The notes: generated by a model from the sequence alone, not told the origin. A stretch of 64,000 bases of DNA from JABDIY01 sp963751955 (GCA_963751955.1 CAVVWM010000003.1:393812-457811), one strand, 5' to 3'; positions 44,925 through 55,555 are shown, numbered from the stretch's first letter. A program made the numbers and translations.

Positions 44925-46841
44925 TCAGCCCCTGAGGAAACCGCGATCGCCAAGGACCCGAAGGATTTCCGAGACGCACTCCTCGACCGACTGCATTGAA
45001 GTGTCGACGGTCAGGTCGGCATCTGCTGGACGCTCGTAGGTGGCAGACACTCCGGGGAAGAGCGGGATCTCACCGCGATCGGCCGCCTCATAGAGGCCAC
45101 CGGGATCACGCTGACGGCAGACCTCGATGGGCGTATCGACAAAGATCTCCACGAAGCCTTCACCGATCAGCTCTCGCGATCGCTGGCGAACATCCTGATT
45201 GGGTGCGACCAGCGCTGCGATGGCGATGATTCCCTGGCTGTTGGCCAGGCTGGCGACCTCGGACACACGTCGCAGGTTCTCCGAACGCTCCTGTGCGGTG
45301 AAGCCGAGATCACGGCTGATTCCCATTCGTACGTTCTCGCCATCGAGACGGATCGACACCTTGCCCCGATCGAACAGTTCCCGTTCCAGGGCGGTGGCCA
45401 ACGTCGATTTTCCAGCTGCGGTGAGACCGGTGAGCAGCACCGTACAGGGCTGCTGGCCGAATCGGATCGCTCGTTCGTTGGCAGTAATCCCCGATATCTG
45501 ACGTGTGAGCGTGGTCTCCGGTGCACGATCCCAGCCGCTGGACGCACTTCGAATCATGCCTGCTGCAACTGTTGCGTTGGTGAGACGGTCGACCAGTATG
45601 AACGATCCGGTGTGACGGTTCACTGCATACGGGTCGAACAGCAATTCACGGTCTGATGCGATCGAGCACAACGCGATGTCGTTCAGCGCCAGGGATGCGG
45701 CGGCCTGGTGCTCCATCGTGTTGATGTCGACCCTGTGCCGGATCGATGTGATGTCAGCGTTGCTGGTCCCATTGGAGGACTGCAGCAGGTACTGGCGCCC
45801 GGTCTCCATCTCGATCTCGGACATCCAGACAACCATGGCATCGATCTCGTGGGAACGAAGCGGCTTGGCGCCCCGCTTGACAATCAGGTCACCGCGGCTC
45901 ACGTCGATTTCGTCGGCGAGAGTGATCGTGACAGCGCGTCCGGGGCCGGCAACATCGAGATCGCCATCGAAGGTGACAATACGATCGACCTTTGAGCCAA
46001 CACCCGAAGGCAACGAGATGACCTCGTCACCGGGTCGGATCACACCGGAGCAGATCGTGCCCGCGAACCCACGGAAATTCAGGTTTGGACGCTGGACCAT
46101 CTGCACCGGCATACGGAAGTGCTCCAGATCGACACCGACTTCAACGTCGACTGTTTCGAGGTGCTCCATGAGCGGCGGACCGTCGAACCACATCAGATTC
46201 TCGCCCTTGTCTACGACATTGTCACCCAGGAGAGCAGACATGGGAAGAAAGTAAGGGTCGACGAGCTCGAGGCTCTTTGCGAATTCTCGATACTCACTGC
46301 AGATTTCTTCGAACCGGTCCGCCGACCACTCGACCAGGTCCATCTTGTTGATCGCAACCACGACATTGCGGATACCAAGAAGGCTGGCGATGTAGCTGTG
46401 ACGTTTGGTTTGGGCTTGCACCCCATAGCGAGCGTCCACCAGGATGACCGCCAGTTGGCACGTGGACGCTCCGGTGACCATGTTGCGCGTGTATTGCTCG
46501 TGGCCCGGGGTGTCGGCGATGATGAACTTGCGACGGGCTGTGGAGAAATAGCGGTACGCCACGTCGATCGTGATGCCCTGCTCCCGTTCGGCCTTGAGCC
46601 CGTCCATCAGTAGAGCCAGATCGACCTCATCACCGGCGGAACCCTGGGTCGTGCTATCCGCTTCGAGGGTCGCGAGGGTGTCTTCATAGATCATCTTCGA
46701 GTCGTGAAGCAGCCGCCCGATGAGGGTTGACTTCCCGTCGTCGACACTCCCGCAGGTGAGAAAACGCAGGAGGTCCTTGTTCTCGTGCTCAACGAGATAC
46801 GCATTGATGTCCTTTGCGATCAGATCAGATTGGTGGCTCAT
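44925..46841 (-). CDS. cysN: Bifunctional sulfate adenylyltransferase GTPase subunit / APS kinase (CysNC, NodQ-type)
   Basis: 638 residues from ATG at 46841. N-terminal EF-Tu-like GTPase: G1 GSVDDGKST (31-39), switch region EREQGITIDVAYRYF, G3 DTPGHEQYTRNM, G4 NKMD. It drives the CysD reaction by GTP hydrolysis. A C-terminal APS kinase domain begins at about 450, P-loop GLTAAGKST near 471, with LDGENVRMGISRDLGF. In this domain the lid is DPGGLYEAADRGEI, lacking the lysine pair of the usual KGLYKKA, so its activity may differ. Start overlaps the cysD stop by one base (TGATG). Confidence 0.96.
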   Translation of the reverse strand: MSHQSDLIAKDINAYLVEHENKDLLRFLTCGSVDDGKSTLIGRLLHDSKMIYEDTLATLEADSTTQGSAGDEVDLALLMDGLKAEREQGITIDVAYRYFSTARRKFIIADTPGHEQYTRNMVTGASTCQLAVILVDARYGVQAQTKRHSYIASLLGIRNVVVAINKMDLVEWSADRFEEICSEYREFAKSLELVDPYFLPMSALLGDNVVDKGENLMWFDGPPLMEHLETVDVEVGVDLEHFRMPVQMVQRPNLNFRGFAGTICSGVIRPGDEVISLPSGVGSKVDRIVTFDGDLDVAGPGRAVTITLADEIDVSRGDLIVKRGAKPLRSHEIDAMVVWMSEIEMETGRQYLLQSSNGTSNADITSIRHRVDINTMEHQAAASLALNDIALCSIASDRELLFDPYAVNRHTGSFILVDRLTNATVAAGMIRSASSGWDRAPETTLTRQISGITANERAIRFGQQPCTVLLTGLTAAGKSTLATALERELFDRGKVSIRLDGENVRMGISRDLGFTAQERSENLRRVSEVASLANSQGIIAIAALVAPNQDVRQRSRELIGEGFVEIFVDTPIEVCRQRDPGGLYEAADRGEIPLFPGVSATYERPADADLTVDTSMQSVEECVSEILRVLGDRGFLRG

Positions 46842-47782
46842 CAGAAATACCCCTCTCGCTTCTTCTCTTCCATCGACCCCGATTGGTCGTAGTCGATGAC
46901 CCGACCCTCCCGCTCGGAACGGGTGGCCAACAGCATCTCCTGGATGATCTCGGGAAGTGTGTCGGCGGTCGATTCCACCGCACCCGAGAGCGGATAACAC
47001 CCGAGAGTGCGGAAGCGAACCGACTTCATCTCTGGCTCCTCGCCGTCTTCGAACTGGAACCGATCGTCATCGATCATGATGAGGACGCCGTCGCGATTCA
47101 CAACCGGGCGCACTGCGCTGTAGTACAGCGGAACGATCGGGATCTCCTCGAGATGGATGTACTGCCATACATCGAGTTCGGTCCAGTTGCTGATGGGGAA
47201 CACGCGAATGCTCTCACCCTTGTGAACACGACCGTTGTAGAGGTTCCACAATTCTGGCCGTTGGTTCTTCGGATCCCAGCGGTGTTTCTTGTCTCGGAAG
47301 CTGAACACCCGCTCCTTGGCCCGGCTCTTCTCTTCGTCCCGGCGAGCTCCACCGAAGGCTGCGTCGTAGCCTCCAGCGTTCAGGGCCTGCTTGAGGGCCT
47401 GGGTCTTCATGATGTCGGTGTAATTCTTCGAACCGTGGTCGAACGGGTTGATTCCCTGGTCGATACCTTCCTGGTTCGTGTGGGAGATCAGCTCGAACCC
47501 CATTTCCTCGGCCATCCGATCACGGAACTCGATCATTTCGCGAAACTTCCACGTGGTGTTCACGTGCAGTAGCGGGAAGGGGATCTTTCCAGGACTGAAC
47601 GCCTTGCGGGCGAGATGCAACAGAACCGAGGAATCCTTGCCAATGCTGTACAGCATCACCGGCTTCTCGAACTGTGTTACGACCTCACGGATGATGTGTA
47701 TCGCTTCGGCTTCGAGCTGCTTGAGGTGGGTGAGCCGTAGCTCTGGTGGAAGCGTTGCATTAGGCGAGCTTGCGATGGCCAT
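46841..47782 (-). CDS. cysD: Sulfate adenylyltransferase subunit 2
   Basis: 313 residues, PP-loop ATP pyrophosphatase that forms APS from sulfate and ATP with CysN. Motifs: SIGKDSSVLLHLARKAF (PP-loop), FPLLHVNTTWKF, GGARRDEEKSRAKERVFSFR (parts), and VFPISNWTELDVWQYI. ATG at 47782 has GGAGGG about 12 bases upstream. First gene of cysD-cysNC-cysC; the 130 bases upstream hold its leader, and no conserved riboswitch was recognised. Confidence 0.97.
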   Translation of the reverse strand: MAIASSPNATLPPELRLTHLKQLEAEAIHIIREVVTQFEKPVMLYSIGKDSSVLLHLARKAFSPGKIPFPLLHVNTTWKFREMIEFRDRMAEEMGFELISHTNQEGIDQGINPFDHGSKNYTDIMKTQALKQALNAGGYDAAFGGARRDEEKSRAKERVFSFRDKKHRWDPKNQRPELWNLYNGRVHKGESIRVFPISNWTELDVWQYIHLEEIPIVPLYYSAVRPVVNRDGVLIMIDDDRFQFEDGEEPEMKSVRFRTLGCYPLSGAVESTADTLPEIIQEMLLATRSEREGRVIDYDQSGSMEEKKREGYF

Positions 47783-47912
47783 AGATCTGTCTTCCCTCCA
47801 CTGAGAAGTACTGGGCAGGCTACGGGCGAGCCGCAGTCATTAGGTGGTGTGTGTTCGAGAGAAACCTCCGCGAGTCCTGCTCGGAAGGTATCTCCGATCC
47901 TGTCGGCAGGTT

Positions 47913-49599
47913 TCAAGCGTTGATAATCTGCCTGGGGATTTTATCTGTCCACGGCTGGCGGGAGAGCATGTCGGCAACCTCAATAGTCCCACGCTCGAAT
48001 TCACCGGTGGCGGCATCAACCAGCCGGTAGTCCTGGGTTGGCACGTGCATCGGTTGGGACTCCAGCAGGATCACCCTGACCTCGCCAGGAGCGAAACCAC
48101 AGCGCTCCTGTAGGGCTGATATCAACTGCTCGTGGTGGAGGTGTCCGTCTCCGAAGTTCCAACCCAGTGCCATGCCGGCGACCAGCTCGCCTTCTATAGC
48201 TGCGTACCGCTCGTGATTCTCACCCCCCGCCACAGGGATAAGTCCGTACAAAGCCCGACCGTGGCTGTGCATCACCCTGAATGCTGCTCCTTTGTAGATC
48301 AGCTTCTCGGTGACATCCTCGCCATAGAGTCCAACCAGCTGGTCCGAGGCCATGCCGCTGCTTCCCCCAACGCCTTTGGACAACTTGGCAGCTCCCTCTG
48401 CAGAAACCAACCACAGCGACGTGGCCCAGTTGCCGGCGTAGTACCGCATCGACAACAAGAACGAGACCCGATCGGGAGCCAGATTCCCGTACACCACCAA
48501 CACCACGAGACCTCCGAAAATCGCGACGGTTCCCAACCCCAGTGCTTCGAAACCAACCGCTGCGTTCTCCACGAACAGAACACCGATGGCGTAGATCATG
48601 AAGACGTTCCATTCCAACGGCACCCCCATCGGAATGGACGAGATGATGAAGACGTGGAAGACGATCATTGCGATCGCGGCGATCGTTGTGATCGCTCCTC
48701 CCCGGGACAGCAGGAGAACGGCGGGGATGGTGAACTCGAAGATGGTTCCACCATGGGCGATTCGTGTGGCCACAGCGGAGGGCCGAATGTCGTCGGGGTG
48801 GTGTAGGAACAAACGTCGTTTGAGGCGGGCGCTTCGGATCACCGGGCTGTTGCTGAGCATGACCGCTATGACCGAAGGGAAATGGCGGTTCAGCTTCGAG
48901 AACGCAGCGCCCCACCAGATCAACAAGACCACCATCTTGGCGGCCAGCGTCGAATCGGCACCGGTGAGGAGGAACGTAAGAATGAGGCTGCCGTACACCT
49001 CGGTTCTGGCAGCCAAGAAGATCGTCTTGTCTCGAAGGCCCGTGACCACCAGGAGCACCAGAAGAAGCTGCATCGTGGAGTTGGCGAGACCTTCTCCCGG
49101 CACCGGGTCGCTCAACAGCGATTGGACACAGGTTTGCAGGATCCCCAGATACAAGACGACGTCCACGAATCGGCGGGTCGTGCCTCCGGTGAGGGGCAGC
49201 TCAGGGAAGGCCGGCAGCCGAATTGTTCCCGGACGAAGCCAGTAGAGGAAGCCACCGATCGGCGGGTTGAATCGCATGGTCAGTGGCCCGAAGCCGCAGC
49301 CGAACCCCAACACCTCGAACATCAGGGTGAAGACCACGTACTTTTTGGAACGCAATCGGACTGGCCCATGCGTCGATCACCCCGCCGAGCCCGTCGATTC
49401 CATCGGTCAGCGAGACCGCAAACGCGCACCCCAAGATGTAGATGATGATCTTGATGACGTACAGACCGTAGACGGCCTCGGGTGTTCCGAAGCCGTGTTC
49501 AGCCCAGTCTTGAACCATGGGCTTGATACGTTCCATCCGCGTTTTGGTCCGCCACTGGTCGTAGTCGAGATCGGCCAGCCGGGGAGCGATGAAGCCCAT
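47913..49599 (-). CDS. DUF3556-family integral membrane protein (one frameshift)
   Basis: Repaired length 561 residues. The N-terminus GFIAPRLADLDYDQW, RIKPMVQDWAEHGFGTP and GLYVIKIIIYILG matches DUF3556 proteins known mainly from mycobacteria and other actinobacteria; about ten membrane helices follow, and a soluble C-terminal part contains GWNFGDGHLHHEQLISALQ. Function is unknown. The frame breaks at the A5 run (plus strand T5, 49342-49346): reading four A residues instead of five joins IDAWASPIAFQK to YVVFTLMFEVLGFGCGFG. Start ATG at 49599, seven bases after the ABC ATPase stop. Confidence 0.82.
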
Positions 49600-49606
49600 T
49601 TGGGAG

Positions 49607-51652
49607 CTATTTCACGCTGATGGTCACAGGGGTTGGGAGCTGGTCGACCGGAAGATGACAGGTGATCTCGTGCTTGTGCCCAACGGTGATGGTCGGTGGA
49701 AGCTCGGTGTCACACGTACCCGGAATGGAATACTTACAGCGGGTGTGGAATACACAGCCGGGTGGAGGGTTCGCTGGCGATGGAATATCGCCTTCGAGCG
49801 GGATCCGATCGTGAGCCACGCCGTCGACCGAAGGAACCGCTGAGAGCAATGCCTCGGTGTAGGGATGTACCGGGCCGTTGAAGACGTCGTCGGTCAAACC
49901 CTTCTCCATGATCCGACCCACGTACATCACCGCGATGCGGTCGGCGAGGTACCGAACGACTCCGATGTCGTGGGTGATGAAGAGGTAGCTGGTGCGCTCG
50001 TCCCGCTGAAGGCTTGCCAGGAGGTTCAGGATCGCGGCCTGAACCGACACGTCGAGCGCTGAGGTCGGCTCATCACACACAACCACGCGGGGATCCCCGG
50101 CGAAGGCACGGGCGATCGCCACCCGCTGCTTGAGACCACCGGAGAGTTGGCGGGGGCGCATGTCGAGGTGATGCTCGGACAACCGCATGGCTTCAGCGAT
50201 TTCGCTGACCCGCTTTTCAGCTTCATCGCCACTGATCGAGGTCAGCCTCGTGACCGTGCGGTGCAGGATCTTGCGAACCGTCCAGGCTCGGTTCAACGCT
50301 GAATCCGGATTCTGGAACACCATCTGGATGGCACGGATCGCCTCGTCCTTACGATCGGTGGCCATGGACTTCATCGGCTTGCCATCGAGGGTGATGGTCC
50401 CCGGGACGTCGGGTCCGTGAACTCCTAGCATGGTCTTGGCCAGCGTTGACTTCCCCGAACCAGACTCGCCGACGAGGCCAAGGGTCTCACCCTCGGAGAA
50501 GCCCAGGTCAACTGATACCAGTGCAGGCACATCTTGGCCGGCCTGTCGGAATGTCTTGGACACTCCGTTGAGTTCAATGATTCGTTCCTCAGGGATCAAG
50601 TGTTGTTCAGCTACCGCATCAGGTTCAATGATGTGGTCAACCTGATCGCTGTGATGACAGCGTGTCCATCGGCCTTCGTTCAGCGCAACCAGAGGTGGAA
50701 CCTCGGTCCGGCAGATATCGCTAGCAAGCGGGCAGCGCTCAACATACACACACGTAGGAAGTTCGGTTCCGATGCTGGGCATATTGCCCGCGATCGTTGA
50801 TAGCGCTCGGTCGGTCTTGTGAAGGCCGGCCCGAGGAATCGCATGCATCAGCCCGATGGTGTAAGGGTGGCGTGGTTGCCCGAACAGCTCGTCGGCCGTG
50901 GCCTCTTCGACCATCTTGCCCGCATACATGACCCCTACTCGATCACACATCGTGCGAATCACGCCGAGGTTGTGGGCGATCAACAAAACCGCTGCGTTGG
51001 TCTCGGCCCGAAGCTCCCGAACCAGGTCCAGAACTTCAGCTTCGACCGTTGCATCAAGGCCGGTTGTCGGCTCGTCCAGCACCAGCAGTTTGGGGTCCTT
51101 GGCCAGGCCCATCGCAATCACCACTCGCTGAAGCATTCCGCCCGACAACTGGTGGGGGTATCGGTCCATGACGCTGCCGGGTGCAGCGATGTGAACCCGC
51201 TTGAGGGCTTCGAGCGCCCTATCTTGGGCCTCGCTCTTGCCGATCCCCAGGATCGTGAAACACTCCGCCACCTGCTCGCCAATTTTCAGCGACGGGTTCA
51301 TTGCCTGAACCGGATCTTGGTAGACCATGGAGGCCTGTGTTGCTCGGAATTCACGCAGTTCGGTGTTGGACATCTGGGTCACGTCGTCGCCGTTCACCAG
51401 CACGCGACCCTCGGTGATCCGCCCGTTGTCCGGCATGTAGCGGAGAGCGGCATATGCGGTTGTCGACTTCCCGCAGCCCGATTCGCCGACGAGGCCGAAG
51501 GCCTCACCCGGGCGAACCTGGAAGGTCACGCCCCGCAAGACCTCGCGCGGCTTGCCGCGCACCAAGTAGACGAGGTGGAGGTTCTGCACCGCGAGCGCCG
51601 CAGTGTTCGGGTCGCCTCTGTCGATTGGTGATTCAGTGTTGAGCATGGTCAT
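49607..51652 (-). CDS. Peptide/opine ABC transporter, fused double ATPase (DppD-DppF type)
   Basis: 681 residues with two complete ABC domains. First: P-loop GESGCGKST (56-64), signature LSGGMLQRVVIA, Walker B LLVLDEPTTGLD. Second: P-loop GESGSGKST (about 395), LSGGLKQRVAIA, VVVCDEPTSALD. Each is followed by an oligopeptide-type C-terminal extension with cysteines (YVERCPLASDIC and FHTRCKYSIPGTC) typical of OppD/OppF, where an Fe-S or disulfide site forms. It powers the two permeases encoded upstream. ATG at 51652 overlaps the permease stop by four bases. Confidence 0.95.
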   Translation of the reverse strand: MTMLNTESPIDRGDPNTAALAVQNLHLVYLVRGKPREVLRGVTFQVRPGEAFGLVGESGCGKSTTAYAALRYMPDNGRITEGRVLVNGDDVTQMSNTELREFRATQASMVYQDPVQAMNPSLKIGEQVAECFTILGIGKSEAQDRALEALKRVHIAAPGSVMDRYPHQLSGGMLQRVVIAMGLAKDPKLLVLDEPTTGLDATVEAEVLDLVRELRAETNAAVLLIAHNLGVIRTMCDRVGVMYAGKMVEEATADELFGQPRHPYTIGLMHAIPRAGLHKTDRALSTIAGNMPSIGTELPTCVYVERCPLASDICRTEVPPLVALNEGRWTRCHHSDQVDHIIEPDAVAEQHLIPEERIIELNGVSKTFRQAGQDVPALVSVDLGFSEGETLGLVGESGSGKSTLAKTMLGVHGPDVPGTITLDGKPMKSMATDRKDEAIRAIQMVFQNPDSALNRAWTVRKILHRTVTRLTSISGDEAEKRVSEIAEAMRLSEHHLDMRPRQLSGGLKQRVAIARAFAGDPRVVVCDEPTSALDVSVQAAILNLLASLQRDERTSYLFITHDIGVVRYLADRIAVMYVGRIMEKGLTDDVFNGPVHPYTEALLSAVPSVDGVAHDRIPLEGDIPSPANPPPGCVFHTRCKYSIPGTCDTELPPTITVGHKHEITCHLPVDQLPTPVTISVK

Positions 51653-52587
51653 GACTTGAGCGCCTTGTCGATGGAATCAGCGATGAGGTTGACGGCGATC
51701 ACCAGTGTGGCGATGGCAAGGGCCGGGAAGATCGTGGGCCACCACTGGTTCGCGTTGATGAGTGTGTAGGTGTTTGCGATGTCAGTGCCCCAGTCGGCTG
51801 CGGTGGCATCGGAGGTGAACCCGAGGAAGGCCAAGGTAGCGACGGTGAAGATGGCGTAACCGACACGGACGGTGAACTCCACCACCAGCACGTTGGTGAT
51901 ATTGGGCAAGATCTCCTGGGTCATGATGAACCAACTGGATTCGCCTCGAAGCTTGGCCGAGGTTACGTAATCGAGCTGGGCCTCGGACAGGACGGCGCTT
52001 CGCACCGTCCTGGCAACAACGGGGGTGAACAACGCTGCGACCGTGAGGATGATGACAATCTTGGATGTACCGAATACAACCAGAACCAATATGGCCAGCA
52101 AGATCACCGGCAGGGACAGCACCGCTTCGCTGATGCGGCCGATGATCTCGTCGACCCAGCCTCGGAAGTAGCCCATGAGCAGCCCGAGCATAGCTCCGGC
52201 GGCTACGGCGACAGCGGCTGCGGGTGGTGCCACGGCGAGCACGTTGCCCGCACCGTAGACCACACGGGAGTACACATCGCGACCGGCACCATCTGTGCCG
52301 AACCACGCCGTACCGTCAGGACCGGAGCGAGCCAAGAATTGTCCGTCGGGTGTGATCACCGAATCGTCTGGTCCGTAGTTGGCCAACACCCCGGGGGCAA
52401 CCGAACAGAAGATCCAGAGCAACACGATGAACATGCCGATGAGGAATGCGGGGTCTCGCATCAGCTCACGGCGCTGCTCGGATCGAACGGTCCTGCGGTC
52501 CTGGGCCGGTACTACGGCAATCGGGATTGCCTCTAGTTCGATGTCGTCGACCTCGTCGTTGTTGTCCTCGTTAGCGAGATCAGTCAT
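51649..52587 (-). CDS. Peptide-type ABC transporter permease (DppC-like)
   Basis: 312 residues. N-terminal acidic cytoplasmic tail (about 40 residues), first helix FLIGMFIVLLWIFCSVAPG, then the OppC-type loop with GTDGAGRDVYSRVVYGA, and five more helices. The EAA-type loop is SAKLRGESSWFIMTQEILPN. It forms the membrane channel with the DppB-like protein. One base separates it from that gene. Confidence 0.93.
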   Translation of the reverse strand: MTDLANEDNNDEVDDIELEAIPIAVVPAQDRRTVRSEQRRELMRDPAFLIGMFIVLLWIFCSVAPGVLANYGPDDSVITPDGQFLARSGPDGTAWFGTDGAGRDVYSRVVYGAGNVLAVAPPAAAVAVAAGAMLGLLMGYFRGWVDEIIGRISEAVLSLPVILLAILVLVVFGTSKIVIILTVAALFTPVVARTVRSAVLSEAQLDYVTSAKLRGESSWFIMTQEILPNITNVLVVEFTVRVGYAIFTVATLAFLGFTSDATAADWGTDIANTYTLINANQWWPTIFPALAIATLVIAVNLIADSIDKALKS

Positions 52588-52588
52588 G

Positions 52589-53548
52589 TTATGCGTCCTG
52601 TGCGAGTCGGGCCCGGGGGTTCATCCAGGCGATCAAAAGGTCAGATGTGAGGGTTGCCAGCATGAAAATCACGGCAACAACCAATACCCCGGTTTGCAGG
52701 AGCGGAAGGTCTGGCGCCAACGCTGCCCTCAGGATCAGGTTTCCAAGGCCGGGATAGTTGAACACCCGTTCCAGGCCTACCAACCCGCCGAACAGATACC
52801 CCATCTGAGTACCGGTCACCGCCACCGTGGGCTGGAGCGCGTTTCGGAGCACGTGCTTTCGGATGACCGTTTGCGGAGTGAGCCCTTTCATGTATGCAGT
52901 GCGGGCGTAGTCGGACTCGAAGACGCCTATGGCACCGGCCCGAGTGATACGAGCGATGTAGCCGAAGTAGACGAGCACGATCGCCAGGGCCGGCAAGAGG
53001 ATGTACTCCAGCGAGGTGAAGAACCCGGCGTCGTCGGGCACCGAACTCGACGTGGCCGGCAACCAGCCGAGTTTCACACCGATCAACAACTGCAGGATGA
53101 CGCCGGACACGAAGTCAGGTATCGAAGCACTGGCCAGTCCGAGCGAGACGATGGAACGATCGAGCCGCGTGTCCTTGTGGCGGGCGGCCATGATCCCACC
53201 AAAGATCGAAATTGGCAGGGTGAGCAACAGCGCCAGCCCCACCAGCTTGGTCGAGTTCCATAGGGCGGGGCGGATCAGATCGATCACCTGTACACCGGGG
53301 GTACTGAACGACTCACCGAAATCGAAGGTGACGACACCCTTCACCAGCCGACCGAACTGGTCGAGAATGGGGTCCTGCAAGCCGAGCTTTTCGTTCAGCA
53401 GGTCAACCCGCTCCTGCGGGGCGAAGGGGCCAGCCAACTGACGGGCTACGTCCTGCGGGAACACTCTGGTGAGAGCGAACACGACGACAAGCAGGATGAA
53501 GAGGGTGACGATCGAGAGCAGCACCCGTCTGACTATGAATTGAACCAT
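52589..53548 (-). CDS. Peptide-type ABC transporter permease (DppB-like)
   Basis: 319 residues with six membrane helices and the DppB-type N-terminal region (RRVLLSIVTLFILLVVVFALTR in part). The EAA-type loop is TAYMKGLTPQTVIRKHVLRNAL, contacting the ATPase. YLFGGLVGLERVFNYPGLGNL is the conserved late segment. It follows the binding-protein gene by 100 bases and precedes the second permease by one. Confidence 0.94.
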   Translation of the reverse strand: MVQFIVRRVLLSIVTLFILLVVVFALTRVFPQDVARQLAGPFAPQERVDLLNEKLGLQDPILDQFGRLVKGVVTFDFGESFSTPGVQVIDLIRPALWNSTKLVGLALLLTLPISIFGGIMAARHKDTRLDRSIVSLGLASASIPDFVSGVILQLLIGVKLGWLPATSSSVPDDAGFFTSLEYILLPALAIVLVYFGYIARITRAGAIGVFESDYARTAYMKGLTPQTVIRKHVLRNALQPTVAVTGTQMGYLFGGLVGLERVFNYPGLGNLILRAALAPDLPLLQTGVLVVAVIFMLATLTSDLLIAWMNPRARLAQDA

Positions 53549-53648
53549 GAGAACTCCGAACTTACCTGATCAAAAACCGCTGTGCCGCCTTACCGGAAGA
53601 TTGGCCCTCCCAGCTCAGCGGCACAGTGCCTAACAACGTGGATTTCGA

Positions 53649-55395
53649 CTATGCCTTCGATGCCTTGCCGAGAAGTATGTGGCCCAACGCCGTCACCTGA
53701 ACTCCGGAGACGCTGTTGTCGTGGCCGGAGAGGAAATCGAAGAAGTACGGGTACAACGCAGGCGCCTCGTCGTGGAGAAGTGTCTGGATTGCACCGATGG
53801 CCTGTCTTCTGGCCCGGCGACATCGATGGCGGTTCGGTAGTCCGACAGCAGGCCGTCGAACTCGGCGTTGGCGAAGTTCGACGAGTTCCACACGCCTCCG
53901 GTGGCAAGCGCTGACCCGAAGAAGATGTCCGGGGTTGGCCGATGACCGTAGTCGACGATTCCGAATTCGGCCGAGCCATCGCAGGGCAGGCTGTTGTCGG
54001 TGGCGTTCGCACCCGGACACCAGGCTGCGCCGTAGAAGGTGCTGTTGCTCTGCACATTCACGCTGAAGTCGAATCCGGCGGCCGCCGCGTTCTGCTTGAC
54101 GATGGCGGCCAGCTCGGGCACTTCAGCGATATCGCCGGTCTCGATGGAGCCGGTGATGCTTGTAACACCGGCATCGCTGAGCAGCTGCTTGGCCATGTCG
54201 ATGTCGACGGTCCGCTGAGGGGTGGCGTTCTCGTCGAAGAAGGGAAGGGTCGAAACGACCGGGTGATCGTTGGCGATCTTGGCCTGGCCGGCGAACAAGA
54301 CGCTGACCATCTGCGGGACGGTTGAGCGTCCAACCGAGCGCCTGACGAATGCGTTTGTCGGCCGCGAACTGCCCCTGCTGGGTGTTGAACCAAAGCTGAC
54401 GGTGGTTCGACGACGGCGGGCTGAGCACGGTGAAGTTGGAATCGTTGAGGAGTCCTTCACCACCGGAAACAGCGAAGTTCTGAATGACATCCACCTCACG
54501 AGCCGTCATCGCTGTGACAGCGGTACCGAAGTCGGTGAAGCCACGCAGTTCAACGGTCTCGAGGTTCGGTACGCCCTGCCACCAGTTCTCGTTGCGCTTG
54601 TACCGGACCACGAAGCTGGTGGGATCGAAGCTGTCGAGAAGGAACGGTCCTGAGCCTTCCGGCCGCTGGTCGAGCGTGGTGCCGGCGACATAGTCGACCG
54701 GGGTGATCACCGACTGGCTGTTGAAGATCGACACCAATACCGGGAAGTTACCGTTGGGCTCGATCAGGGTGATGACGGCCTTCTTCGGATCTGAAGAATC
54801 AACCGAACCGGTGCCGATCACACCGGCCAGGCCAGCGTTGCCGAACTCCACATGACGATCCATGGTGGCGGCAACGTCGGCGGAGGTAACCGGCGAACCG
54901 TCGGTCCATACCGGGCCGTCGCGCAATTCGAAGGTCCACACCGAACCGTCGGCGTTGGGGCTCCAGCTGCTGGCCAGCCCGGTGTCGGCAATGTTGCCGT
55001 CGGATCCGAGGCCAACGAGGTACTCGAAGGACTGCGAGATCACGCAGTAGGTGCCGAGGTCGAGCATCGCCACCGGATCGAGGCCGGAGTTGGCGTCGCC
55101 TTCCTGGATAGGCAACGATCAGATTGCCACCAGCGCCTCCGGTGGGCGGCGGTGCGGTGGTTGCCGCAGAACCGTCGGTCGCTCCGTCATCACCGCTCGC
55201 TGGTGTGGCCGGGCTCGACGTGTCGCCGTCACTTCCGCACGCTGCGATGATGGCGCCCATGAAGGGGGCTGACAGGCCGATGATGGTGCCGCGCTTCACG
55301 AAGTTGCGGCGGCTTACCTTTCCCTGCGCATAGGACTCGATCAAGTCCAATTCGACAGGTCCCACATCCTTGCGAGCCTGATCAAAAATTTCCAA
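53649..55395 (-). CDS. ABC transporter substrate-binding lipoprotein, SBP_bac_5 family (three frameshifts)
   Basis: Binds peptides or similar solutes outside the membrane and delivers them to the permeases below. Repaired length 581 residues. N-terminus: twin-arginine motif SRRNFVKRG (about 29-37) and lipobox IIAAC, so a Tat-exported lipoprotein, followed by a low-complexity Ser/Thr/Ala linker. Body blocks: VWTFELRDGPVWTDGSPVTSADV (in part), SGPFLLDSFDPTSFVVRYKRNENWW (in part), ALYPYFFDFLSGHDNSV at the end. Frame breaks at 55111-55112 (CC), 54315-54317 (CCC) and near 53804. Two need one base removed, the last one base added; all conserved blocks then line up. Start is TTG at 55395. Confidence 0.85.
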
Positions 55396-55555
55396 TTCAC
55401 CTGTGAGTCTCCCAGTGCTGAGGGCATAGCAGTGCTGCTGTGCCGTATGACACGTCGAACATAGTGGTAAGGAGATCTCACTTCCAGCACACCATCGCTC
55501 TGACGAGCAGAAACTGGCGAATTGATCCAGATTTTAATGCTCTGAACTGGGATCG

